DNA from: Prochlorococcus sp. scB243_495L20
Lineage (GTDB): Bacteria > Cyanobacteriota > Cyanobacteriia > PCC-6307 > Cyanobiaceae
Assembly: GCA_000634215.1 (NCBI GenBank)
Contig: JFLX01000090.1
Location: forward strand, 1 to 64,000
Direction: 5' to 3'
Length of the DNA: 64,000 nucleotides
Shown: positions 9,126 to 16,387 of the stretch, one piece after another
How the letters are laid out: every line of letters starts with the position of its first letter
Position numbering within the stretch: position 1 is the first letter of the stretch
Translations under genes and position numbers: made by a program
The notes under the pieces: generated by a model
Seen by the model: only the letters and a program-made list of their open reading frames with translations
The model's database searches: none
Told to the model about the DNA's origin: nothing

Positions 9126-12100
9126 ATGGAATCTTTCAGAACCTATCTAAATAGAGATGAAAAACCTCTAATTATTTTTGACGGAGGTACTGGAACATCA
9201 TTTCAGAACTTAAATCTCACTGCAGATGATTTTGGAGGAAAAGAATTAGAGGGATGTAATGAAAACCTTGTTTTATCATCGCCAGAAGTAGTTGAGAAGG
9301 TTCATAATTCATTTTTAGAAGCAGGTTGTCATGTTATAGAAACTAATACATTTGGAGCCACATCAATAGTTCTTGATGAATATGATATTGCGGATAAGGC
9401 TTATGAGATAAATAAAAATGCTGCATTTATAGCAAAAAAAGCTGCTGCCAAATACTCATCAGTTGATAAACCAAGGTTTGTAGCAGGTTCAATTGGCCCA
9501 ACAACTAAATTACCCACCTTAGGACATATAGATTTTGATGAATTAAAGCAATCATATAAACAACAAATTTATGGTCTTATAGATGGAGGAGTTGATCTTC
9601 TTTTGATTGAAACTTGTCAGGATGTTTTACAAATTAAATCTGCCTTATTAGCATCAAAAGAAATTCTTGAAAGTAAAAATATTGATATTCCTTTAATGGT
9701 ATCTATAACAATGGAAACAACAGGTACTATGCTTGTTGGATCTGATATTGCTTCTGCATTAACAATATTAGAGCCATTTAATATAGATATCCTTGGACTT
9801 AATTGTGCGACTGGCCCTGAGCAAATGAAGGAACATATTAAATATTTGTCTGAAAATTCTCCCTTCGCTATAAGCTGTATTCCCAATGCAGGTCTTCCTG
9901 AAAATATTGGTGGTATTGCTCACTATAGATTAAAGCCAATAGAATTAAAGATGCAGTTAATGAATTTTATATATGACTTTAATGTTCAATTAATAGGTGG
10001 ATGTTGTGGGACAACACCTGAACATATAAAATACCTCTCTTCAATAATCGATGAAATTATTGATAATGAAAGAACTAATAATAATGGGAAAAAAAATTCA
10101 AGCGGTTTTATTCCATCTGCCTCATCAATATATAACTCTGTGCCATATAAACAAGAAAATTCAATTTTGATAGTAGGAGAAAGATTAAATGCAAGTGGAT
10201 CGAAAAAGGTAAGGCAGTTATTAAATAACGACGATTGGGACGGCTTAGTTGCAATTGCCAAGCAACAACAAAAAGAAAACGCTCATGTTCTTGATGTAAA
10301 TGTCGATTATGTAGGCAGAGATGGAGTGATAGATATGAAAGAAATAACTTCAAGACTAGTTACAAATATAAATTTACCATTAATGATTGACTCTACAGAT
10401 GCTGACAAAATGGAAAGTGGATTAAAGTCAGCTGGTGGTAAATGTATTATAAATTCAACCAATTACGAAGATGGCAATGAAAGGTTTGATCAAGTTCTAA
10501 ATTTAGCCTTAGGGTACGGTTCAGGTCTTGTTGTCGGAACAATTGATGAAGATGGAATGGCAAGGAGTTCAGAAAAAAAATATAAGATCGTCAAACGAGC
10601 AATTAATAGAACAAGAGAATGTGGTTTGTCAGATTATGAGCTATTTTTTGATCCATTAGCTCTGCCAATATCTACAGGGATAGAAGAAGATAGATTAAAC
10701 GCTAAAGAAACTATTAGTGCTATATTAAAAATTCGTGAAAATTTCCCAGATATTCATATCATACTTGGGATATCAAACATTAGTTTTGGTCTTTCACCAT
10801 TATCAAGAATTAATCTAAATTCAATATTTTTAGATGAATGCATTAAAGCAGGATTAGATTCTGCTATCATCGCACCAAATAAAATTTTGCCATTATCAAA
10901 AATTTCTGAAGAAACTAAAAAGCTTTGCTTAGATTTGATTTATGATAAAAGAAAATTTGAAGATGATATTTGTATTTATGATCCATTAGTAGAATTAACA
11001 AAGGCTTTTCAAGATTTATCTATTCAAGATTTCAAAAAAGCATCTTCAGAAAATAAAAACCTAACTCTTGAAGAAAGTCTGAAAAATCATATTATTGATG
11101 GAGAAAAAATAGGATTAGAGGATCAATTAAATAAAGCGTTAAAAAAATATAAACCTCTTGAAATAATTAATACCTTTTTACTAGATGGTATGAAAGTTGT
11201 AGGAGATTTATTTGGCTCAGGTCAAATGCAATTACCATTTGTACTCCAATCCGCTGAAACAATGAAATTTGCGGTTTCAATTTTAGAACCATATATGGAA
11301 ACTGTAGATGAAAATATATCAAATGGAAAACTCTTAATTGCTACTGTCAAAGGGGACGTACATGATATTGGAAAAAATTTGGTAGATATAATACTTACAA
11401 ATAATGGTTATGACGTTATAAATCTTGGAATAAAGCAAGATGTTTCAGCAATTATAGATGCACAAAAGAAGCACAATGCAGATTGCATAGCTATGAGCGG
11501 ATTACTTGTTAAATCAACTGCATTTATGAAAGAAAATTTAGAGGCTTTTAACAATGAAGATATTAGTGTACCAGTAATATTAGGAGGCGCAGCCTTAACC
11601 CCAAAATTTGTAAATGAGGACTGCAGCAAAATATATAAAGGGAAAATATTGTACGGAAAAGATGCGTTCACTGATCTTAAATTCATGAATGAATATATGG
11701 ATAATAAAAAAAAGGGTAATTGGTCAAATACAGAGGGTTTCATAAACAATGAAGGTATAAATGTTAATTTAGCCTCACCAAAATCCAACTCTCAAGCTGT
11801 TAAAGAATCAATATCAATAAATACCAAGACTTCCAAATTAAATTTAAAAGAAAATTTTATAAGATCTAAATTTATAAATGAAGAAGAACCAATTAAAGCA
11901 CCTTTCCTAGGAACGAAAGTCTTGAACGACGTTGATATAGATTTAAATAAATTAATTTTTTATTTAGATACAAAAGCTTTATTTAGCGGACAATGGCAAA
12001 TAAAAAAAGGAAAAAGCCAAAGCGTAGATGAATACAATAACTATTTGGATTCATATGCTAAACCATTGTTAGATAAATGGTTAGAGACAATTATAGAAAA

Positions 12101-12692
12101 AAAACTTATTTCACCCAAAGCAGTTTATGGATATTTCAAGTGCGGGAGAAAAGATAATAGTATTTTCTTATTTGATAAGAAATCGTTAAATAAAATTTCC
12201 CAATTTAATTTTCCAAGACAAAAATCTGGGAATAATCTATGCATAGCTGATTTTTATTGTGATTTGAAAAATGATAAACCGATAGATATATTTCCTATGC
12301 AGGCAGTAACCATGGGCGATATTGCTAGTGAATATTCTCAAAAATTATTTAAAGAAGATAAATATAGCGATTATTTGTTATTCCATGGACTTACAGTGCA
12401 ATTAGCAGAAGCTCTAGCTGAGTATGTCCATGCATTAATTCGTATTGAATGTGGTTTTAGATCTGAAGAACCAGACAAAAATAGAGAAATACTAGCTCAA
12501 AAATATAGAGGAGCTAGATATTCTTTTGGTTATCCTGCATGTCCAAAAGTATCTGATTCAAACATACAATTATCATTGTTGGATGCAAAAAGAATAAACT
12601 TGACCATGGATGAATCTGAACAACTCCATCCAGAACAAAGTACTACAGCTATCATTTCACTACACTCAAAAGCTAAATATTTCAGCGCTTAA
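9126..12692 (+). CDS. metH: Cobalamin-dependent methionine synthase
   Basis: MetH transfers a methyl group from methyl-tetrahydrofolate through cobalamin to homocysteine. All four modules are present in 1188 residues: a homocysteine-binding barrel (zinc cysteines in GLNCATG near 224 and GGCCGT near 290), a pterin-binding barrel (VGERLNASGSKKVRQLL near 345), the cap and cobalamin-binding domains (GDVHDIGKNLVDI near 743, which supplies the axial histidine), and the AdoMet reactivation domain (RGARYSFGYPACPKVSD near 1132). Length is close to the E. coli enzyme. The enzyme consumes the cofactor whose synthesis involves the cobN and cobU genes of this window. There is no room for a riboswitch between ilvE and metH (18 bases). 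Confidence 0.97.
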   Translation: MESFRTYLNRDEKPLIIFDGGTGTSFQNLNLTADDFGGKELEGCNENLVLSSPEVVEKVHNSFLEAGCHVIETNTFGATSIVLDEYDIADKAYEINKNAAFIAKKAAAKYSSVDKPRFVAGSIGPTTKLPTLGHIDFDELKQSYKQQIYGLIDGGVDLLLIETCQDVLQIKSALLASKEILESKNIDIPLMVSITMETTGTMLVGSDIASALTILEPFNIDILGLNCATGPEQMKEHIKYLSENSPFAISCIPNAGLPENIGGIAHYRLKPIELKMQLMNFIYDFNVQLIGGCCGTTPEHIKYLSSIIDEIIDNERTNNNGKKNSSGFIPSASSIYNSVPYKQENSILIVGERLNASGSKKVRQLLNNDDWDGLVAIAKQQQKENAHVLDVNVDYVGRDGVIDMKEITSRLVTNINLPLMIDSTDADKMESGLKSAGGKCIINSTNYEDGNERFDQVLNLALGYGSGLVVGTIDEDGMARSSEKKYKIVKRAINRTRECGLSDYELFFDPLALPISTGIEEDRLNAKETISAILKIRENFPDIHIILGISNISFGLSPLSRINLNSIFLDECIKAGLDSAIIAPNKILPLSKISEETKKLCLDLIYDKRKFEDDICIYDPLVELTKAFQDLSIQDFKKASSENKNLTLEESLKNHIIDGEKIGLEDQLNKALKKYKPLEIINTFLLDGMKVVGDLFGSGQMQLPFVLQSAETMKFAVSILEPYMETVDENISNGKLLIATVKGDVHDIGKNLVDIILTNNGYDVINLGIKQDVSAIIDAQKKHNADCIAMSGLLVKSTAFMKENLEAFNNEDISVPVILGGAALTPKFVNEDCSKIYKGKILYGKDAFTDLKFMNEYMDNKKKGNWSNTEGFINNEGINVNLASPKSNSQAVKESISINTKTSKLNLKENFIRSKFINEEEPIKAPFLGTKVLNDVDIDLNKLIFYLDTKALFSGQWQIKKGKSQSVDEYNNYLDSYAKPLLDKWLETIIEKKLISPKAVYGYFKCGRKDNSIFLFDKKSLNKISQFNFPRQKSGNNLCIADFYCDLKNDKPIDIFPMQAVTMGDIASEYSQKLFKEDKYSDYLLFHGLTVQLAEALAEYVHALIRIECGFRSEEPDKNREILAQKYRGARYSFGYPACPKVSDSNIQLSLLDAKRINLTMDESEQLHPEQSTTAIISLHSKAKYFSA

Positions 12693-12701
12693 GCTTAATT
12701 T

Positions 12702-12920
12702 TTAGTTGTTTTCTAAATATTCAATAATTTCTTCCTGTAGTTCTTCCATTGTTTCATTATCACCCAGATCAAGTCCCTCACCCGCGGCATCCTGTGTTAA
12801 CTCAAGATAATATGAAGCACCATCACTAGATAAAAATTCTAATGCGGAAGTTTCATCACTATCTTTAAAAGCTTCATAAAGAGCTTTAAATGCAATGTTT
12901 TCAGTAAAGTCCCAATCCAT
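12702..12920 (-). CDS. Small acidic conserved hypothetical protein
   Basis: A 72-residue, strongly acidic protein with no cysteine, signal peptide or membrane helix; the C-terminal third reads like an amphipathic helix (EELQEEIIEYLEN). I do not recognise a family. It converges on metH with 9 bases between stops and is divergent from the DUF2237 gene. A perfect Shine-Dalgarno match, AAGGAGGT, lies at 12948-12955 on this strand, but 27 bases before the ATG, which is too far for normal use. No alternative start in this frame lies closer to it. Codon use matches the neighbours, so I consider the gene real. Confidence 0.65.
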   Translation of the reverse strand: MDWDFTENIAFKALYEAFKDSDETSALEFLSSDGASYYLELTQDAAGEGLDLGDNETMEELQEEIIEYLENN

Positions 12921-13018
12921 AATGAAAAAAACCTTATTAGAATTATTACCTCCTTACCCCCCATACTCGTCAACCTTTTTTAAAGAAATGTTGGTGTTTT
13001 ATTATTATTAAAAAATCT

Positions 13019-13402
13019 ATGACCATAAATAATCAAAATCAGTTAAATGTCCTTGGAGAAGAAATTCAGATTTGTAGTTGCTCACCTATTACAGGGTGGT
13101 TCAGAGATGGATTTTGCAACTATGACAATAATGATGGAGGAAATCATTCCATATGTTGTGTAATGGATGATAATTTCCTGAAATATAGTAAATCACAAGG
13201 TAATGATTTAATAACTCCCATGCCTATTTATTCCTTCCCAGGATTAAAGGATGGTGATCATTGGTGTATTTGTCTTGATAGGTGGAAGCAAGCATTATTA
13301 GACGGTCTTGCACCAAAAGTCATATTAGAATCAACGAATATTGTAGTCTTAGAATCAGTACCTCTGGAAAAATTGAAAGAATATCAATTTAATAAAAAGT
13401 AA
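13019..13402 (+). CDS. DUF2237 family protein
   Basis: A 127-residue cysteine-rich protein matching the DUF2237 pattern: LNVLGEEIQICSC near the start, TGWFRDGFCNYD in the first third, the central ICCVMDDNFLKYSKSQGNDL, and GDHWCICLDRWKQAL with APKVILEST near the end. The family is widespread in bacteria and lower eukaryotes; its function is unknown. The conserved cysteines may bind metal or be redox active (inference). The start ATG is at 13019. The next gene on the same strand begins 50 bases later and may share its promoter. Confidence 0.85.
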   Translation: MTINNQNQLNVLGEEIQICSCSPITGWFRDGFCNYDNNDGGNHSICCVMDDNFLKYSKSQGNDLITPMPIYSFPGLKDGDHWCICLDRWKQALLDGLAPKVILESTNIVVLESVPLEKLKEYQFNKK

Positions 13403-13452
13403 TTATACAAGTTTATTTTTTTTTTTAAAATGATAATGATAAATTTTTTTAA

Positions 13453-14283
13453 ATGAGTTTAGAAATATATTGGAAAAAAGCATTAGAACAAACGCGATTA
13501 TCAATTGATGATGAATCATTATATCCTCTTAAAACTGATATTATTACAAGAGATTTATATGAAAAAGACGACTTCATAATTAGGAAACTCGATACTTCAA
13601 AATTTAATAAAAAAAAAATTTATGGTCCTAAGCAAAATCCATTTTGTCCTTGGGAAAAGATACTAGAAATTGATAAAATTGGGGATAATCATCAACTAAT
13701 ATTAAATAAGTACCCTATACAAAAAGGTCATATTTTACTTATTACAAATGAATGGAAACCTCAAAATGGATGGTTAGATATTAAAGATTGGAGAGCGATC
13801 CAACAAGTTAATAAAGATACTAGTGGATTATGGTTTTTCAATAGTTCTCCAATTGCGGGAGCAAGTCAACCTCACAGGCATTTTCAACTTCTGCGTAGAT
13901 CTAAAGGTGAGATATCATGCCCTAGAGAAAAGTGGTTTTTAGAGCTGAACTCATATCAAGATCTAGATAGCAAGCTTAAAAAAAATATTATTGTATCCAA
14001 ATTTAATTTTTTAGAAAATCCATCATGTCTTTTTGAATTTTACTTAGACTTGTGCAACAAATTAGGACTTGGGGACCCTATTAGTGATAAGAAACCGATA
14101 TATCCTTACAACATTTTAATAACTAATAAATGGATCGCTATTATAAAAAGAAAAAATGATCATATACATGGTTTCAGTATTAACGGTTTAGGATTTGCAG
14201 GATATCTATTAGTAACTGAAAATTCAAATATTAATTATTTAAAAAAATTTGGTCCTGAAAAACTTTTAGAAAGTTTTGTTTGA
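13453..14283 (+). CDS. ATP adenylyltransferase / Ap4A phosphorylase-like protein
   Basis: A 276-residue member of the HIT/GalT superfamily, Ap4A phosphorylase type. It carries an NPFCPWE segment near residue 63, NKYPIQKGHILLITNEW near 90-105, and the catalytic triad region SQPHRHFQLL near residue 140, where the histidines of HxHxQ form and release the nucleotidyl intermediate. A C-terminal NILITNKWIAIIKR strand matches the family. The expected reaction is phosphorolysis of diadenosine tetraphosphate to ADP and ATP, clearing a stress alarmone. It faces a small gene on the other strand, with 3 bases between the stops. Confidence 0.85.
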   Translation: MSLEIYWKKALEQTRLSIDDESLYPLKTDIITRDLYEKDDFIIRKLDTSKFNKKKIYGPKQNPFCPWEKILEIDKIGDNHQLILNKYPIQKGHILLITNEWKPQNGWLDIKDWRAIQQVNKDTSGLWFFNSSPIAGASQPHRHFQLLRRSKGEISCPREKWFLELNSYQDLDSKLKKNIIVSKFNFLENPSCLFEFYLDLCNKLGLGDPISDKKPIYPYNILITNKWIAIIKRKNDHIHGFSINGLGFAGYLLVTENSNINYLKKFGPEKLLESFV

Positions 14284-14286
14284 ATA

Positions 14287-14466
14287 CTAGCTAGTTACTT
14301 CAGCTTCCTTATCCCTGCTTATTTGGCTTTCTAGAACTTCTATAGATGCTGTCACGGAGGCAATTTTACGTTCAAGTGAATCCTTAATATAATTGAGCAT
14401 TTCTAATTTCTTATGTTGATAAAAACTCTTTTTTTCTTTAGATGACTTGTAATAACAATTAAACAT
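14287..14466 (-). CDS. Small hypothetical protein with a helical C-terminal half
   Basis: A 59-codon frame with ATG at 14464-14466 and TAG at 14287-14289. The product begins MFNCYYKSSKEKKS and then runs into a heptad-like amphipathic stretch (LERKIASVTASIEVLESQIS) that could form a short coiled coil. There is no membrane segment. It fills the gap between the Ap4A phosphorylase-like gene and the RHH/J-domain gene, ending 3 bases from its convergent neighbour. Compact fit, ATG start and amphipathic pattern suggest a real gene; the function is unknown. Confidence 0.5.
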   Translation of the reverse strand: MFNCYYKSSKEKKSFYQHKKLEMLNYIKDSLERKIASVTASIEVLESQISRDKEAEVTS

Positions 14467-14544
14467 TTTTATTTAATTATAAAAAGAAACTTAATTGACT
14501 TGTGAAATAAAAATAAATTGGTTTTAATTTAAAAACAATATTCC

Positions 14545-14592
14545 GTATGGACTTTCAATTTTTTTTTGAATAAAATTAAATAAATTCCATAC
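14545..14592. repeat. Inverted repeat in the leader of the RHH/J-domain gene
   Basis: Seven-base arms GTATGGA (14545-14551) and TCCATAC (14586-14592) enclose 34 bases with a run of nine or so T. The structure lies just upstream of the TTG start at 14610. It could be an operator for the RHH protein encoded next to it, or an RNA hairpin in the leader. The T-run inside the loop argues against a simple terminator. Confidence 0.35.
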
Positions 14593-14609
14593 TATTCAAG
14601 AAAATATTA

Positions 14610-15620
14610 TTGAATATTCCTGAAAATTTAAATAAGAAAAGAATTTCAATTGATTTACCTGAGGAACTAATTACCAGGTTTGATCAATTACGAAAAGAGT
14701 GGGGATTTAGAGCAAGAGGACCTGTAATAGAAAAGATACTTAAAGAACTTCTTCAAGAAGATGATTTACTACCTAAGAACCAACAGCAAGAAATAGACTT
14801 TAACGAGAATAAAAATAATGAAAATTTAAATATTGATGAAGATACAGCATTGGTATTAATAAAATCAGACTTAAAAAAAGAAGTTAATGAGATATCTTTG
14901 AATAAAAGATTTACAAATAACAATCAATATATAGAAAAAGCCAACTCAAACATAAGCCTTCCCAATTTTGTTGAAAAAAAAGTAAAGAATCTAAGAAGAA
15001 GTATTAATAGTGAAAAATTAAAGGAGAATATTAATGATATTCAAATTAATACAATTAAAGAAACTGAATTAATAAAATGTCGAATTGAGTTAATTAGTCA
15101 TTGGAAAACCTTATATGGATCAGTTCCTAATGATCATGTATTAGAAGCTTCGATGGATTGGTTTGCAAGGGATATATGGCCAAATCTTGATTGGACTGAA
15201 AATCTACCCTTTACGTGGAGTGCAGCCAATAAATTAATGTCAGAATTATGCCCATTTTGGATAAAGAAAAATCCATCCCTTGAAATTGTTTTATTAATGA
15301 TTGGCGTTTTAGAAGACCCTTTTGCTACATCAGATCTGATAAATAGAATACCAACACTTATGAGAAGATTTGTAAGTAGATTTAAGCGAAATAATAGATC
15401 TAATTCATTTGAAACATTGGACTCAACAATGACAGTACATGGAGCACTTAAATTATTGAATTTATCAACATCCGCAGGATCTGCTCATACGTTCCGTAAA
15501 ATTAGGGAGGCCTATAAATCAATTGCCTTAGAGACGCATCCAGATGCAGGAGGATCAACAGATCAAATGAGAAAATTAAATGAAGCGTATCAATTACTAA
15601 AAAATCTATATAGAAATTAG
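14610..15620 (+). CDS. Ribbon-helix-helix / J-domain fusion protein
   Basis: A 336-residue protein with two recognisable ends. Residues about 8-50 (KKRISIDLPEELITRFDQL, then ARGPVIEKILKELLQ) look like a CopG/Arc-type ribbon-helix-helix DNA-binding fold. Residues about 280-335 form a J-domain, with the HPD motif at about 309-311 in ALETHPDAGGSTDQMRKLNEAYQLL. Between them lies a polar linker (about 60-150) and an unfamiliar Trp-rich region (about 165-265). J-domains stimulate DnaK-type Hsp70; here a DnaK could be brought to DNA or to an RHH complex (inference). The start is TTG, chosen because no ATG precedes the RHH segment. It has no zinc finger or DnaJ substrate domain. Confidence 0.7.
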   Translation: MNIPENLNKKRISIDLPEELITRFDQLRKEWGFRARGPVIEKILKELLQEDDLLPKNQQQEIDFNENKNNENLNIDEDTALVLIKSDLKKEVNEISLNKRFTNNNQYIEKANSNISLPNFVEKKVKNLRRSINSEKLKENINDIQINTIKETELIKCRIELISHWKTLYGSVPNDHVLEASMDWFARDIWPNLDWTENLPFTWSAANKLMSELCPFWIKKNPSLEIVLLMIGVLEDPFATSDLINRIPTLMRRFVSRFKRNNRSNSFETLDSTMTVHGALKLLNLSTSAGSAHTFRKIREAYKSIALETHPDAGGSTDQMRKLNEAYQLLKNLYRN

Positions 15621-15664
15621 TATACTAATTCTCAGGTAAGACTATTTATAAGTCTACTTAATAG

Positions 15665-15676
15665 TCTCATATAAGA
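15665..15676 (-). repeat. TCTTATATGAGA-type repeat, copy 1 (reverse orientation)
   Basis: The plus strand reads TCTCATATAAGA, the reverse complement of the 12-mer found at 15800 and 16364. Together with 15800-15813 it forms a 14-base perfect inverted repeat (15663-15676 against 15800-15813). Function unknown; operator or RNA stem are both possible. Confidence 0.55.
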
Positions 15677-15799
15677 TAGATGTTAATTTAATATTTCTTA
15701 TTTTCATCAATTATTTTTATTCAATCTTAAAAAAACATTAATGATGTATAAATGAAATTAAAATAAAATTTGCTATTTAAAGAAATAATGTATAGAATT

Positions 15800-15811
15800 T
15801 CTTATATGAGA
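15800..15811 (+). repeat. TCTTATATGAGA repeat, copy 2
   Basis: Exact 12-mer, followed by CT so that 14 bases pair with copy 1. It is followed closely by further AGTCT-containing words (15821-15838), giving a dense cluster of AGACT/AGTCT motifs. Confidence 0.55.
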
Positions 15812-16033
15812 CTCAATATAAGTCTATAATTTAGTCTCAAAATAGATTAATTAGATAAATTTATTTATCAATTAAGATGAATAATATGCAAACTGCCTAT
15901 TGCCTAGGAAAAATTAAAAATTGAATAATAAAGCAAAAAAATATGTCCTTTCAATGTCCAACAAATTAACGAGGACTAGAAAGTTTTGCTATTACAAGGT
16001 TTTATATCCTTCCGTACTGCCTTAAAGACAGTA

Positions 16034-16294
16034 CTACTTAGATTGAAGCTTCTCAATGGCTGTTTGCCTATCAATACTAGGGACATCACTTAATCCATTA
16101 GCATCAAACCAAGGGGCGCTAGCCCAATCAAAACCTTCTCCAAATGTATTATCTGGTGCAGTTATATACCAGTGACATGATGCATCTGGTATGTCAACAG
16201 CACATTTTGACCAATCATCTGACCACTGAGGGACTTGAACCCACAGCATTGAAGATAGAAGTAGAGATAGTAGATTGATCATGGACTTAATCAT
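16034..16294 (-). CDS. Small secreted hypothetical protein
   Basis: An 86-residue protein. The first 20 residues (MIKSMINLLSLLLSSMLWVQ) form a short basic then hydrophobic signal sequence; there is no lipobox cysteine. The mature part is Trp/Asp-rich (SDDWSKCAVDIPDASCHWYI) with two cysteines about 8 residues apart that could form a disulphide in the periplasm. I do not recognise a family. It stands alone between two repeat-bearing intergenic regions: the same 12-base near-palindrome occurs both downstream (15.67 and 15.80 kb) and upstream (16.33 and 16.37 kb), which may regulate it. Confidence 0.6.
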   Translation of the reverse strand: MIKSMINLLSLLLSSMLWVQVPQWSDDWSKCAVDIPDASCHWYITAPDNTFGEGFDWASAPWFDANGLSDVPSIDRQTAIEKLQSK

Positions 16295-16328
16295 ACAACA
16301 TTAAATACTTTTATAGGATTATTATTTC

Positions 16329-16340
16329 TCTTATATAAGA
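16329..16340. repeat. TCTTATATAAGA perfect palindrome (variant repeat copy)
   Basis: A 12-base perfect palindrome, differing by one base from the TCTTATATGAGA repeat at 16364-16375. It lies 35 bases upstream of the minus-strand gene starting at 16294, a plausible operator position. Confidence 0.5.
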
Positions 16341-16363
16341 ATCATATATAGACTTATTTATAA

Positions 16364-16375
16364 TCTTATATGAGA
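16364..16375 (+). repeat. TCTTATATGAGA repeat, copy 3
   Basis: Exact copy of the 12-mer at 15800, located between pheT and the small secreted protein gene and preceded by AGACTTATTTATAA (about 16350-16363), which resembles the inverted repeat at 15639. Confidence 0.55.
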
Positions 16376-16387
16376 TTAGCGATACAT

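Larger units (their letters stand above)
15621..16033. other. Gene-poor intergenic stretch with palindromic repeats
   Basis: I find no convincing gene here; the longest start-to-stop frame seen is about 12 codons. It holds an imperfect inverted repeat at 15639-15655 (arms AGACT/AGTCT) and two copies of a 12-base near-palindrome in opposite orientation (15665-15676 and 15800-15811). Near its right end is a small hairpin with arms GTACTG/CAGTAC at about 16015-16032, which could end transcription of the minus-strand gene at 16034. The 15940-16030 part is less AT-rich and could belong to an RNA. Confidence 0.5.

Noticed and set aside
9617-10353. Three minus-strand frames inside metH
   Set aside because: They oppose the homocysteine- and pterin-binding domains; they are shadows of conserved coding sequence.
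15891-15929. Short ATG frame (12 codons) in the intergenic stretch after the RHH/J-domain gene
   Set aside because: Too short, with no supporting feature; probably chance.
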